From Paracamarosporium sp. OC-R06-R3 (taxonomy: Eukaryota > Ascomycota > Dothideomycetes > Pleosporales > Didymosphaeriaceae): DNA of 64,000 nucleotides. The notes under the pieces were generated by a model. It did not search any database and was not told the origin of the DNA. It was given only the letters and a program-made list of their open reading frames with translations. Positions 11,101 to 21,335 of the stretch are shown here, one piece after another (the stretch's first letter is position 1; each line of letters begins with the position of its first letter). A program made the position numbers and the translations under genes. Location: the NCBI GenBank assembly GCA_019828545.1, contig JACVRA010000175.1:372001-436000 (forward strand). Direction: 5' to 3'.

Positions 11101-11412
11101 GGTTCGCCCCTGCGCAAGGCCAGGGATAGAGCGTTTGGTGGAGAGCACGGATGTTCTGTTGGAGCTCGTATTTGCAGACGCCGGGGGGACGATGGAGGAT
11201 CGGGCGAGGGACGTTCGCGAGGGCTTCTTCTGCAGCGATTGCGGCGGCTGACTGGGCCGCGAGATGGAGGACAGCGAGGGCTTCTTGCGCAGCTGTTCGG
11301 CAGACGGGGCGGACCGCAGCTGGTTTTGGCTGGCTGAGGGCCTGAGCACGGGGAGGCGTGAGGTCGGGCGTGGGATCCCGGAGCTTCTGGGTATCCCTGA
11401 AGGGTGCTCCAT
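8152..11412 (-). CDS. Leucine-rich repeat protein, LRRC40-like
   Basis: Two exons: 11412-10620 and 10556-8152, 1065 residues. The start (MEHPSGIPRSSGIPRP) is preferred over an in-frame ATG at 11586 because the extra upstream residues look like translated leader. The N-terminal third is a low-complexity Ser/Pro/Arg-rich region with motifs LREQLAKAKAAK and LREQIAKAREAAR. From about residue 490 onward come roughly 15-20 leucine-rich repeats (for example LDLHGNIFQELP, LELQGNRLTSLPPEI, LDLSTNRLSDFP) in two arrays split by a linker, ending in a cap GTEAVLTWLKDKIP, as in LRRC40. The 63-nt intron (10619-10557) has no stop and is a multiple of three, but it has donor GTACGT, branch TACTGAC and acceptor TTTATAG. 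It probably acts as a protein-binding scaffold; the fungal role is unknown. It shares a 0.64-kb divergent promoter with the coiled-coil gene. Confidence 0.85.
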   Translation of the reverse strand: MEHPSGIPRSSGIPRPTSRLPVLRPSASQNQLRSAPSAEQLRKKPSLSSISRPSQPPQSLQKKPSRTSLARSSIVPPASANTSSNRTSVLSTKRSIPGLAQGRTSVADASVFKKPTGPPPSRQAKTSVQPRKPSNAPHNDDVLGDLDAFRSASRASSRASSRAGFYDNGPESLLEHDANASKLAVGQTRPSLSDRTIESLSQLPSSPVVQKGRRRSSFFSNGDSMGPPARPASALSNGRRPTTSDGAPRALPATPKKGALPSQGGTSYSTVVFVNAECTDMDGFIGSMTAPGKRSVSAVTTSTSTTPSRISSIARPASTVKKPPLSQVQNLQPTPKIRPLSNSKTMVARTPKPRASLGGTFGQAISPSAATPVTTPSPARKTPETARKTPNSSAALREQLAKAKAAKRSDVANGPNATSPKANSSQALREQIAKAREAARRTNAASSPRPRTSTPPRDAIIPDPAEIASFDFGLDDPFNQKPKGGVSLLRKRVDAARAEGRLNIAAMDLSEMPEEVLNMYQYDPEVNTAWGEVVDLTSMIAADNNLHVFPESMFPDMDYEAAMESEDVIPQFGGIQTLDLHGNIFQELPMGLRRLPQLSKLNLSRNKMSIDALEVVFQIPTLRELKLAENELEGAFPAKIENLTLLETLELQGNRLTSLPPEIRALTHLRSLNVSGNNLTSLPDEVFTSMPIINLDASKNSFKGAFFEVDTAPHLQNLYLANNSLTNLCRSGTVLLPSLKHLDLSTNRLSDFPDMAAWTNLTTLLVGENKLSSFPEGFCSLKQLRNADFTGNDINKLDQRIALMEGLESLTLAANPLRERKHLTMNAEDIKRDLMSRLDPEIAGAEVLQDPAGAIGDDLETEGSGWKLTPSGTLDLSSQNMSEVSEDALASFAESHNIKQLYLYQNSLRKIPMVVAQLSFLTVLDMSKNNIADPLEESLSLPKLRELRLSSNKIKSFDAITTMLSAPSLHQLDVTNNKISGTLPILRESFPALMTLLASDNNIDEMPAESIEGLKTVSLSNNDIARLDPRIGLLAGTLTSFDVEGNRFRVPNYAILKKGTEAVLTWLKDKIPSPTDEFFDSGSPAF

Positions 11413-12055
11413 AGCGGTGGCCTTGGGTGCAGCGGCGACGGTGAAGGGGACGAGTAGCGTGTCGAGCAACGTGTCACGCAGAGCGAGGAGGCCCCATGCC
11501 CAACCAGTCGAGGCGCCTGCGATTGCAAGATAATTTGATCTGATGAGCAACGGGTGCACGCCGGGTGCGCATGCGTGTCTGAGCACGGCAGGAGCGAATG
11601 TACACAGTCGCGGTTACCCGACCAACGTCGCTTCCCTAAGCGGCAAGCGCCAGTCGCCAGCCGCCCGCGCTCCAACCACCCACCCGCACCCGCACCTGCC
11701 CACTCCACCAGGGCGCTCCTTCCTCCACGGCTCTGACACACGTCTCCCCGCACATCGCGCACTGCTACGCCTGGTCTGACATTGGTCGCAGAGTGCGCGC
11801 GACTGCGAACCGAAACACTCCCGCACGCATACCCGCATATCCCTACGGCGCGCGCCCGACGCGACCACCCCGCTCACCGCCACGGTCCTTGATCCTCGAC
11901 TCCCGTCGTTTACATCCCTTGACGCGTCGCGCAAACCACTGGAGCCCGTCGCACCCTGCGCACCTCGCGTGCCGTCGAGCCTGCAAACAGCGCGCGTCCC
12001 CGCCTGCAATTCTGACGTGTCGGTCGCGTCTTGGTCCCGTTCGCGCCTAGGCAGA
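11413..12055. promoter_or_regulatory. Divergent promoter: LRR gene / coiled-coil gene
   Basis: 643 bp lie between the start codons of two divergent genes. The interval is GC-rich with several CCACCC/CCGCCC-type stretches near 11660-11700 and 11860-11890 and no obvious TATA box. Both long frames run into it without in-frame stops on their upstream sides, so true transcription starts must be found experimentally. Confidence 0.5.
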
Positions 12056-13579
12056 ATGACCTCCCAGGACTCGCTACTTATGCCGTCTACCGAGCTATCG
12101 AGGCCTGCGACTCCCGCAATGCCATCCGCCTCGCGCTCTGTATCCCCCGACTCCGTACAAGTCCCCAAGGCTGAGAAGTTCACCTCTCCGGAACCGCCAA
12201 CGACTTCGTCCATGACTCCACCTCCGTCGTCCCAGGTCCCGAACGCGCGTTCTATCGTTCGGACGCCAACGCCCCCTACACCCGGCCTGTCGTCGCCCCC
12301 GCCTACATCCAAGCTACCAAACCAGCCCTCAGCCCTGACCGAGTCCGCAGCAGCCCTGTTCTCCCAGGAGCAGGTCAACAATGCATCCGCTGAGGAGCTC
12401 CGCGCTATGGTGAACGACCTGATGGGTAAACTGCGAGATGTACGTCTCTCTGCAGCTCATCACAAACTGCAGTATAACATGGCTGTGATGGAAAGCCAGG
12501 AGTCAGCAAGTAGGATGGCGGTCGAACTGGCCATGGCCCAGCGTGAGATCGACGTTTTGCAAAGAGCCGAGGAGAAGCGGCGCAGCCAAGTGATAGCACC
12601 CGAACCGACCTACCAGGAGTCACCCACCGTAGCTGCCAACGCCGTTGTGATGTCTGAGATGAACCGTCAGATCCAATCGCTGCAGCATGAGAATGAAGAG
12701 CTGCGGGACTTGTATGAGCAGCAGAAACGCTTCACTGAGCATCGAGAGGGTGAACTTGCTGGGCTGATAGAAGAGAACGACCGCTTGAAATCGAGAATCC
12801 GCAAGAACCGCGACCATATGGCACCGTACCTGCCATATATGGAGCAAATGAACGAGCCGCCGCGCTCCACTATCGGCACACCGCACGCTACCCCGCGTCA
12901 CAAAACAAATCGTGTGTCTGCCCTTTCTAACGAAAACAACAGAGGACAAAGCAACTTCGAAGCGCTTCTATTGGCGGACAAGATGCTGAGCCAAGAGACC
13001 GCCACTGCACCAACGACGCCGGCAAAGCTGCATGCACCCCGGTCGCGGTTCGGGCATACCCGAGGAGCTCAGTCAATGTCTTCCCTGCCCCAGACGCCGA
13101 GGGGACGCTCTGCTCATGCTCCCATCGAAGTCCCGCGAACGCCGACGGCTTTCTCCGCCGTCAACATCCCTCAGTCGGCACCTCCAGCCCATTACCAACT
13201 AGGAGCGGGATTAGGAAAGGCTGCACATGCTCGACGAGAGAGCAGCAACTCCACCATCACCGCATCCAGCATTGATGAGGAGGAAGCATTCACTGATAGA
13301 GAAGACGAAGAGGTGGCTGAGTCTCAAGCAAGCCAACTGGCAACCAGCATGCTTCGTAGGGCACCCTCATCATCTAAAAGAACATCAGCTCCATCCTCGC
13401 AGTCAAACTTGATCCAAAGCAAGATCTTTGGTCAAGTGAAAAAGGGCCACGGCTTGACTCGTTCTGCCGAGTTCGAGAAGAAGCGGCTGCAGTCATCCGA
13501 GCATCATGGAAGTCCTACTAAGCGAGGTCGTCTGGATGGCAGCGTAGGCCTTGGAATCGGTCTAGGTCTCCGTGACTAG
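12056..13579 (+). CDS. Coiled-coil protein, filamentous-ascomycete family
   Basis: Single exon, 507 residues, starting MTSQDSLLMPSTELSRP. The frame is open further upstream to 11969, but the ATG at 12056 gives the more natural Ser/Thr/Pro-rich start. Residues 1-105 are disordered with many SP and TP sites. Residues about 105-270 form a strong coiled coil that includes LRAMVNDLMGKLRDVRLSAA, an M-x-x-ELAMAQREIDVLQRAEEKRR helix and a second helix (MNRQIQSLQHENEELRDLYE). The rest is basic and serine-rich with a KKRLQSSEHH segment and a glycine-rich end. I do not recognise a named family. Such architecture is common in cytoskeletal or nuclear scaffold proteins, which is only an inference. Confidence 0.8.
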   Translation: MTSQDSLLMPSTELSRPATPAMPSASRSVSPDSVQVPKAEKFTSPEPPTTSSMTPPPSSQVPNARSIVRTPTPPTPGLSSPPPTSKLPNQPSALTESAAALFSQEQVNNASAEELRAMVNDLMGKLRDVRLSAAHHKLQYNMAVMESQESASRMAVELAMAQREIDVLQRAEEKRRSQVIAPEPTYQESPTVAANAVVMSEMNRQIQSLQHENEELRDLYEQQKRFTEHREGELAGLIEENDRLKSRIRKNRDHMAPYLPYMEQMNEPPRSTIGTPHATPRHKTNRVSALSNENNRGQSNFEALLLADKMLSQETATAPTTPAKLHAPRSRFGHTRGAQSMSSLPQTPRGRSAHAPIEVPRTPTAFSAVNIPQSAPPAHYQLGAGLGKAAHARRESSNSTITASSIDEEEAFTDREDEEVAESQASQLATSMLRRAPSSSKRTSAPSSQSNLIQSKIFGQVKKGHGLTRSAEFEKKRLQSSEHHGSPTKRGRLDGSVGLGIGLGLRD

Positions 13580-14233
13580 AAAAGGTTCAAAATTCTAACG
13601 AGTGACGATCTGGATGATTAGGGCGGGAGAATTTGGCGTTTGGATGGATTCTTCTCACTGTGGACTTGTATTCTATGCTTCGGCACCTTGGATTGGCTTT
13701 CATGCCACTTGTAATGATTACAGGGTCTCTACTCTGATCTTGTGGGATGTTTAGATGAATGGATACCACTGATTGAATGCACGGTTGCCATGATGGATTA
13801 TGGTAGATAGTAATCAAAATCTTGTATAGCTAAGACTGGCTCGACAACCTTTTCGTAGCACGGTCCTCCACGGGACACGCAACGCCGACGTATTCCTTCC
13901 CCAGCGTTACGACAATATAAATAACTTTCCAAAGAGCGATTTCTCTGCATGTATAGGGATTGGTTTGAAGTTCTTACAATTGCTGTCGCGAACCTGGCTA
14001 TTGGAAGATGTGCCAATGTTGCTGTTCCCAATGTCGAAGTAGAGGTGAAGTGCGGGGTCACGAGCTCCACTAATCTACCTTCAGCACCACACTACACCAG
14101 ACCAAACAACAAACGCTCCAGACGCGCCCTTCCTCTCACCTCACATTTTCCCAGCTCAACTTCCACTTCAAACACAACAAGCAAACACCACCATCATTCT
14201 CAAATTAACCCCTCACTAATTCAAACCCACGCA
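13580..14233. other. Intergenic before HRI1
   Basis: This contains the 3' region of the coiled-coil gene and the HRI1 promoter. The last 100 bases before the HRI1 start are C/A-rich and pyrimidine-biased, as usual for fungal 5' leaders. Nothing else was seen. Confidence 0.6.
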
Positions 14234-15330
14234 ATGCCTACCCCCAACCCATCAAACGCAAGCATATCCCGGCGCACATACTTCTACCCTCTCCCACACC
14301 CCTTACCCCCCGGCACACCCATCCCATATTCGCTCGGCCTCCCAGACAAAAACCCACTCAACCTACCCGAGAAACCCGTCGAACCTACATCCACGCTCGT
14401 CCTGACGAGCACAACGAAGCAATTCGTAGACATCCGCGTATTCAAACCTATTCTCGAAGAGGACCCGGAACTGCCTAATGAGGGGGGTCCAAGGGCTAGG
14501 TATGTTACTCGTTGCTTGTATAGTTTTGGATGGAGAAACGGTACGGCGGATTGGCACGTGAGATGTCATTCCCCTGCATATCATGACATGGAGAGAACGA
14601 ACGAAAGAGAGACGCTAACCAAAACCACAGACTAGACTGGGCCTTCTCAGGCACCTCATCAAGCGCGTCCATCCCAGACCCATATCCGCACGGCACCACC
14701 CCGCCCCTAGATCCCACGCAACGTCCCGACTCCGCCCCCCGCGCCTGGGCCGCCCCAGTCAAAGCCGCAAACTGGACCCACTGGCTCGACAGCAGACACT
14801 CCGTGTCCGCCGCCCCGGACGCCATCCCCCCCGACGAAGGCACCATGTTCTCCCTCAACGCCAGCCAAACCCTCGAGTTCGGTTCCGGCGTGAACCCCGC
14901 GACGGGCAAAACGTGGTGCTACGAGGAGTTCTGGACGGACGTTGGTATCGAGGCGGCGCCTACGACGAAGGATCCTTCTCTGCTGAAGCATTCGATTATG
15001 CTGCGGCTTGATGCGCGGGAGCATGGGGTTCGCGGGGTGGTCGTGCGTCTGGGGGGGTTCTGCCAGGGGATTGTGATGAAGGATGAGTATGTTACTGTGG
15101 AGCGGTGGGAGTGGGTTGGGAAGGAGGACTCATGGGGTGAGGATTCAGGGGGTGAGGGTGTGGGCGGTGTGGGCGAGTGGAAGAGGACGGTGAGGATTGG
15201 GGATCAGTTTTTGCCGTGTGCGACGACGTTTGAGCCCGGGGTGTTGAGTGAAGGGGGAACGGTCAGGTATTGGGATTATGTGTGGGTGTGTGAGGAAAAG
15301 GTTGCTTGGAGGGATGCGGAGGGTGTGTGA
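14234..15330 (+). CDS. HRI1: HRI1 family protein
   Basis: Two exons, 14234-14499 and 14631-15330 (131-nt intron, donor GTATGT, acceptor CACAG), 321 residues. The N-terminal half has the family hallmark PTSTLVLTSTTKQFVDIRV followed by an acidic segment; after the intron come LDWAFSG, THWLDSRHS, a DEGTMFSL segment and a second beta-barrel half with TGKTWCYEEFW and YWDYVWVCEE. Yeast Hri1 is a small two-barrel protein that interacts with casein kinase Hrr25 and Sec72; its molecular function is unresolved. At 321 residues this one is longer than the yeast protein (about 244), mainly through linkers, including a Gly/Glu-rich insertion near residue 250. A second AG at 14635 would shift the frame, so the acceptor at 14629-14630 is the right one. 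Confidence 0.88.
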
Positions 15331-15951
15331 GGTGGGAGACGTATGGGTGTAGGTGATGGAGGGGTGATTGACAGCTCAGCATTTCAGCTGGATATCGATA
15401 GGTACTTGCTTCCTTTGATCATTTATCTTTGCTCAACTCGTTGAAAACCTCAAGCGAGTTGATTCACACCTTCCGATTTCTTACAAACCTACATAGCCCA
15501 ATCTACATACACGATAAAATCCATATTCACGCATAGTATTCTCCGCCCCACAAAGCAAAACCAACGACCTTCTCACGATTCACCAACACCAAGTCCATAC
15601 AACACACCCATGGATCCAAAAGCCTCAATCCACGTGATCACACTCCCAAAAACCCTCTTCAGTATACGATGTACTTCCACAATCTCTACCATTCATACTA
15701 ACATTGTCGCATATCTTCCGTACTTCTGTTGTGTGCCAACTACAGGAACCTCCAAAATCGAAGACAGTCGTATGCACAGCTTTATAAATCCCCATTAATA
15801 TGTATACAGACCATTAGAATCAAATCACTTTCATGCCTAGTTGAACTCAGGGATATAAGAAACCTAACTGAACGCCTATTTGACCGTCCTGAATAGATTC
15901 TAGGGAGAGCATCGATACAAGTAGAATACAAAAGAGATTAGATCACCACGT
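15331..15951. other. Convergent 3' interval
   Basis: This lies between the 3' ends of HRI1 (+) and the Myb/SAP-like gene (-). It is AT-rich with C/A-rich patches near 15540-15620. No gene or RNA signal was found. Confidence 0.6.
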
Positions 15952-18261
15952 CTAATCAACCATGCTGTCCACTTTCATGCTGCCCACCACCTCGTCGCCG
16001 TCCATCTCAAATCCATCCCGGACGTAAAAGTCGCAAGACTGTGCAGCAGAAAGCGCAAGCTGATATTTCATCTGCGCCTTGTTGCCACCGACCGGGATGC
16101 CCCTTGCCCTAACCATATCAATCAACTGCTTAGCGCTAAGCTGATCATCTGCATCTCTTAAACGCTGAACCAAGATTGCCCTATCTTCAGGACCTCTCCT
16201 AGGCGTATGATCATTAATTTGGCGTTCGCTGCACAGCTTCCGAAGGTCGGATATGTCGAGCATACGGCGCGGATCCGGAGACTTCTCAGTGATGTTCCTG
16301 AAGTTCTTCATGCTGAACGCTTCGCGGAATTTGCGCTTGGTTTCGGTAGCTTTCTTCCTGGCCTGTTTTTCCGTCGCGTTTTGGAGTTTCTTCTTCAGGT
16401 TTTCTTCCGCTTTTTGCTGTTTGGAGGCTGTCCTTGTGGCACGCTGAAGTGCGCGATCGGTTGCGGCGGCTTTCTTGAAGAGACGCTTTTTCGCTTTGTC
16501 GGCGTTGAGTTCAGCCTGGCGGGCTTGAGACTCCTCCTTCAAGCGGTGCTGTTCGGCTTCTCGCGCCTCATTCTCTTCGCGTTCCCTCTCGCGCTCGTCT
16601 TGACGCTCCTGGCGGAACCTCTCCATGTCGGTGTGACGCTGGGCGGGGTTATCATCGACATCGCAAGGGATGGTGGCCGTTCCGTCAAGGAGGGCAGAAT
16701 AGCGGTTGTGGCAGGCCTTTCCGCTGAAGATAGCATCTTTATCTAGACGACGCATCCACTCAGCAGTCTTCTTGAAGCGCCAGGCACGGAGACGCTCAAT
16801 CTCATAGGAAATTTCGATTCCTGCCAGGTCGAAGGCACTCAAGAGCAGTTGATCCTGAGACTCATAAGTAACATGTTTCGGTAATCAGAGATACAGAGCT
16901 GGAGACACTCACATCCTCTAGCTTCCACTCTTTGAACCCGTTCTCGAGCTCGAAGTCGCACCGCTCAGCCTGAACCAGCTTTAAACGCTGAATGCGAGTG
17001 GAAATGGTCTTGGAATCGTACTTCACCCTTCCCTCAGAGGCCAAACGACTGGCGATCTGCTTATCGGAGTAGCTACATGAATCACGCAGTTTAGTACACG
17101 AACCATATCAAATGCACAGCGCACTACGCAGGACTCACCCTTTATTACGCAAATCCAATATAAGCTCGTCGTCCGAATCAAGCTCGTACGAAATCTTTCT
17201 GTGGTATGCCGGCAAAGTACTTCCTTTCTCGCGGTTGTGACGACCAAAAGTGCCCGGTACGCGAGATGGAGCAGTGTAGGAAACATCGGCGTCGTCTTTG
17301 ATTTGGTAGCTACGTGATTCGTCGATGGTGGCGCGCTTCGCAGCTCGCTCTGCGGCGTAGGCGGAATGGCGGAAATGAACTGATCGGGAAGACTTCTCAG
17401 TTTTTTTTTTTATCGCTTTTTCCTGTTTGGGAGGCGTCCTTGTCGCGGCATTCTTGTGCCGACCCATCTTCGATTTCTCGGCGGCGGAGTAACCTGAATG
17501 TATGGGTATGAGTGTGGGTATGGACGTGGGCTTGGGGTGGTTGTTGAGCTGGCGGCCAAATGGTGTTAACGAATCTTGATCCTGCAGCAGTAAGGTTAGC
17601 GCCAGCGAATGTGCCTGCAACGAAGCTGAGGCCTTGCATTCTACGTTGGACTAGGGAGGCATCTCTGAGAGCAGCTATGAACTGGTTGAAAGGTGGCATG
17701 AGTATACGTATTGCGAGTATTGTGTTGTATGTGTTGTAAGTGTTGTAAAGGTATAAATGTTGAGTGGAGTGAATGTTGTGAATGTAAGAGAGAGAGAGAC
17801 AGAAGGCAGGTCAGAAAGCGGCTTTTAGGGGTAGTACCACAAGTAGCGAGGAAAGTGTTGAATGGTACGTGCGGGGCGGGAGCGGTCAACGCCAGGGCAG
17901 GTGAGCTGGGTAGCTGCCCCACAATTACTAAGTCATACCTTGGTAGTCGCACTCGTCTTAGCAGTCTTGTCTATTGAATTCCAAGAGGGCGGGTCATCGT
18001 CAAGCGCGAACGTGACTTGGTTCATGTCGTAGGCTAGGATAGTCGAGATATCATCTAAAGCGAAGTCGTCCTCCATGTGAGCTGCGTCCATGTGAGTCAC
18101 GTCGTCATCGAAGGACAATCCAGAGTTATTTCCACGACCAATATTCTCATCTTTAGTTCTGAGGTTAGCAATGTTCGCGCAGTATATTCATGGTGGACAA
18201 AACAGGCGGAAATGGATGTGTACCTACGGGACATATCGAGAATGAATTCCTTAAGCGCCAT
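15952..18261 (-). CDS. Myb/SANT- and SAP-like nuclear protein
   Basis: The proposed exons on the minus strand are 18261-18224, 18158-17939, 17581-17139, 17072-16913 and 16854-15952 (587 residues). The N-terminus (MALKEFILDMSRR) leads into an acidic conserved block (DDVTHMDAAHMEDDFALDD). The middle has two helix-turn-helix or Myb-like segments: ELILDLRNKGYSDKQIASRL and a later one ending SGKACHNRYSAL. A long charged coiled coil (RQERQDEREREREENEAREA) follows, then a C-terminal SAP-like pair (LRKLCSERQI; MVRARGIPVGGNKAQM). This suggests a DNA- or chromatin-binding protein. It resembles an uncharacterised family I know from Dothideomycetes. The weakest join is the 357-nt intron 17938-17582; the last three exons are firm. 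An A11 tract lies in coding sequence at 17401-17411. Confidence 0.75.
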
Positions 18262-19397
18262 AGTGCGAGCTGCTGACGTGTCGATTGTTAAGTGGTGCTC
18301 GAATATGTAGGTCAAGTATGAACGAAGAACAGCTTGGGTCGTTCTCAGTTTTATTTATATGTTGAGAAGTCATGGTAAGTTTTCCATGCATGTCTGTGAA
18401 GTCAGTGAAGCTTGGTGAGTGGATTTGACCCCCATGTATAAGTGAAGGTACATAAAATTCTCAAACAGCCTGATTTCGGTCAGTTTGACAGCAATAGCGA
18501 GATCGAGAAAAGGTTAGCGATGCGGGTCGTACCAAAGTAGAAGATTCCATAATTAATTTCAGGAGGCCTTAAGTGAGTGCCAAGAGGCACGCTTAGCGCT
18601 CATTTGTGAGCTATGTATGTAGCTTAGAGCAGTAAAGGAGATCGTTGCTTGTTAATAAGAGAGAAATTGCTATCACGAGCCGGTCAAAAGGACTAACCTA
18701 TTCAATGGCCTGTTCCTTTGCAAGCTCTCATTATGCAGATGACAATCTAATATAATGTTGCTCGTCACGACAAGGTCGTCTCATTGAAGTTTTAGAGACT
18801 GGTCTAAAGGTTATGAAACTAGGTCAAGTCTGTAGGCACTCTTAAAGGCATCTTGTGTGAGTGTACATCCTCCACTCACGATGTATTTGAATCAATGGTC
18901 GGGAAGGGTACAACGATGTTGTTAGATATCTTGAGGTAATTTTTGAAGCACTAGGACTGCCGTTCATTATGATCATCCTAAGGCTATGCTGTATCATGCT
19001 GCTCGCCCTGTTGCTGGATTTCTACAACTACAAGGAACCATTGAATCGGCTCTCGCCGATTTGATCGATTATTAATCATTTTGTTTCATCCAAAGTCGAT
19101 TGGCTAGGACTATTCGAACACCACATGTGAGGTTGCTGTGGCTAATTGTGGCGCGGCTACCCGCATCATCCCTGCCGTATGACGCAAGCCAGATCAACAG
19201 CCTTGTTCGCATTCATATGCAGAACAGCAGCCTGGATCGTCATGCAGAGGCAATAACAGCGCAGATCGTCAAGAATCTCGTCTCCTGGACGTCACAATAA
19301 TCGTCTTTCTCCATCTTCCTCTTGGAAGTATATCCTTCTGAATACTCGAACATCCAAGAATATCTTACTGAACGACTACCTATAACATATAGGCATA
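18262..19397. other. Divergent intergenic region
   Basis: This is the upstream region of two divergent genes, AT-rich in the middle (18400-19080). No open frame has recognisable similarity. The 60 bases before 19398 contain a TATA-like CATATAGGCATAATG context. Nothing else was found. Confidence 0.6.
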
Positions 19398-20990
19398 ATG
19401 TCTCTTTCCTACTTCAACGCCAAAAAGTTCCGTCGCCAGTCCAAGCAAGCAGAGCCGGCCGAGGAAACGGTCGACAAAGCTGTAAACGCCGCAGTCGGCA
19501 AACCAGTATCACCACCAGCGCCCGCTGTGAGCACGCCGAGCGACGAACCCGCTGCTTCGCCTGTCCTCGACGAAGAAGACGAGAAGTTCCTTGCCCGCCT
19601 AGCTGCCATCGCGCAGGAGCCTGAAGGGCCACGACCACCACTGCCAACACGACCTGCCGAAGTGGTAGAGAATGGCGAGAAAAAGGTGGGAAGGAATGCA
19701 CAGGACGCGCTGATGGACGGCGCGGACAACGTCCCGCTACCCACGAGCCCGCCGGAAGTCGTTGTGTCGGACACGGACAAGAACGCAGGGAAGGACGGGC
19801 TAGGCAGAAAGAAGAGCGTCCTGTCGTATTTCTCTCTTGCGCAGGCACGCTTCAAGAAAGCAACCGAAAAGAAGGACGCAGACGCTACAAAAGAGAAGGA
19901 CACTAAAGGCAAGGGCAAGGACAAGAGCAAGTCCCACATCACGCCCAAGGACAAGCAGAAAGCCGCCGACGACCTCCTCTCCGCCGCAGCGTCTGCAAAG
20001 ACCGCCGAACAAAAGGAGAAAGAAAAGGAAGAGCAAGACCTCACCGCGATCCTCGACGACCTCAACCTCTCCGCCGTAAACAACCGCGTCTTCTCCTTCA
20101 GCAAAGAATCCGAAGAGCTCTTCAACAAGTTCAAGCTCGTCCTCAAGGACATCGTCGCCGGCGCCCCAACCGCCTACAACGACCTCGAAAAGCTCTTCAC
20201 AGAGTACGAAGCCACGCTGAAGAAAATGTACGGCAATCTCCCGCCCTTCCTCCAGAACATGGTCAAGAGCCTCCCCGCGAAGATGACGGCCGCCCTCGGC
20301 CCCGAAATCCTCGCCGCAACCGCAGAAAAACCAGGCTTCGACGCAAAGCAGAAGCAGAGCGCCGCATCTACCTGGCAAGACGGCGCAAAGACGTACGCGA
20401 AGAAGAAAGCAAAGCAGAAAGCGAAGATCCCCAGCCTAAAGAGCCTCCTATCCGCCGAGGGCGCCGTCGCCACCATGCTCCGTAGTATCCTCAATTTCCT
20501 GAAGCTCAGATTCCCCGCGATCATGACGGGGACAAACGTCGTCATGAGTTTGGCCGTGTGTCGTGAGTCTTCCCTCCCCCTTTCCCTACGCTCTCCTACC
20601 ATCCTACCATCTCCCCCATATCATGCCCACATAACCCCATACCACTAACACACCCCAGTCCTCCTCTTCGTCTTCTGGTACTGCCACAAACGCGGCCGCG
20701 AAACGCGCCTCGAGCGCGAGGAAAAAGACCGCCTCACAGCCGAACCGGACTCCGCACTCGCAAGCAGCGCGTCCTCCGTCGCCTCAGACGCAGACTCCAT
20801 CTTCGCGTCCAACGCTAACGTGCGGAACGCCGAGTCGAGCGCACAGCGCGCAGTAGAAGACGACGACGAAAAACCCCAGCCTCCGCTCGTCATATCCGAC
20901 GAGCGCGATGCGCAGGGTGTGCTGCGCGCGGCGACTGTGGAGGATATGCCCAGCGTGCGGGATTTGCCTTCTCCGTCTGCGGGGAGGTAA
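19398..20990 (+). CDS. C-terminally anchored membrane protein, conserved in filamentous ascomycetes
   Basis: Two exons, 19398-20562 and 20659-20990 (96-nt intron, donor GTGAGT, acceptor CCCCAG), 498 residues. The N-terminal 200 residues are disordered and Lys/Glu/Ala-rich with two related motifs (SLSYFNAKKFRRQS at the start and VLSYFSLAQARFKK near 140). Residues about 225-310 hold the conserved part (LNLSAVNNRVFSFSKESEEL, PTAYNDLEKLF, LPPFLQNMVKSLPAKM). A single membrane helix spans the splice junction (TGTNVVMSLAVCLLLFVFWY) and is followed by CHKRGRETRLEREEKDR. The topology suggests a tail region on the far side of the membrane. I recognise the family as widespread but unnamed, and its function is unknown. 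Confidence 0.82.
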
Positions 20991-21335
20991 GGTAAAGTGG
21001 TGGGATGGGATGAGGGTATTGTAAAGGAGGAGGGGAAGGGAAAGGGGAAGGGAAAGGGAAAGGGGAAGGGAGAAGTGGTTTCTTGGCTTCAGAATGATAT
21101 CCCGTTTGCTGGTAGGTAATTGTTTTGTAATGCACGCGTCACGAGTAACGAGCGATAATAATGATTTTTTTCTCTTCTTGGATGGGGAAGGCTGTTTGTT
21201 TGTTCATTTATCTGTCTGTCTGTCTATATAGAACTCATAAACCCAGCTTCGCAAGACGAGCGCCGTGTAGTCGTCACAACCCCCAGCTCCGCTATGCTAT
21301 GCTATTCTTGCAGACAAGTAAGACGAAGCGCATAC
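20991..21335. other. Convergent 3' interval with purine tract
   Basis: This is 345 bp between two convergent genes. Its main feature is a 53-bp purine-only tract (separate entry). A run of TCTG/TGTC repeats lies near 21210-21230. Confidence 0.6.
21023..21075. repeat. Homopurine GGGGAAGGGAAA tract
   Basis: The + strand is only A and G for about 53 bases and is built from GGGGAAGGGAAA-like units. Such mirror-type purine tracts can form triplex or G-quadruplex structures. The tract lies 33 bp past the stop codon of the membrane protein gene, so it would be in its 3' UTR. Confidence 0.8.

Noticed and set aside
19409..20152. 247-codon minus-strand frame opposite the C-terminally anchored membrane protein gene
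   Set aside because: It is an antisense shadow of a well-supported + strand gene, and its Ser/Phe-rich translation mirrors the Lys/Glu/Ala-rich codons.
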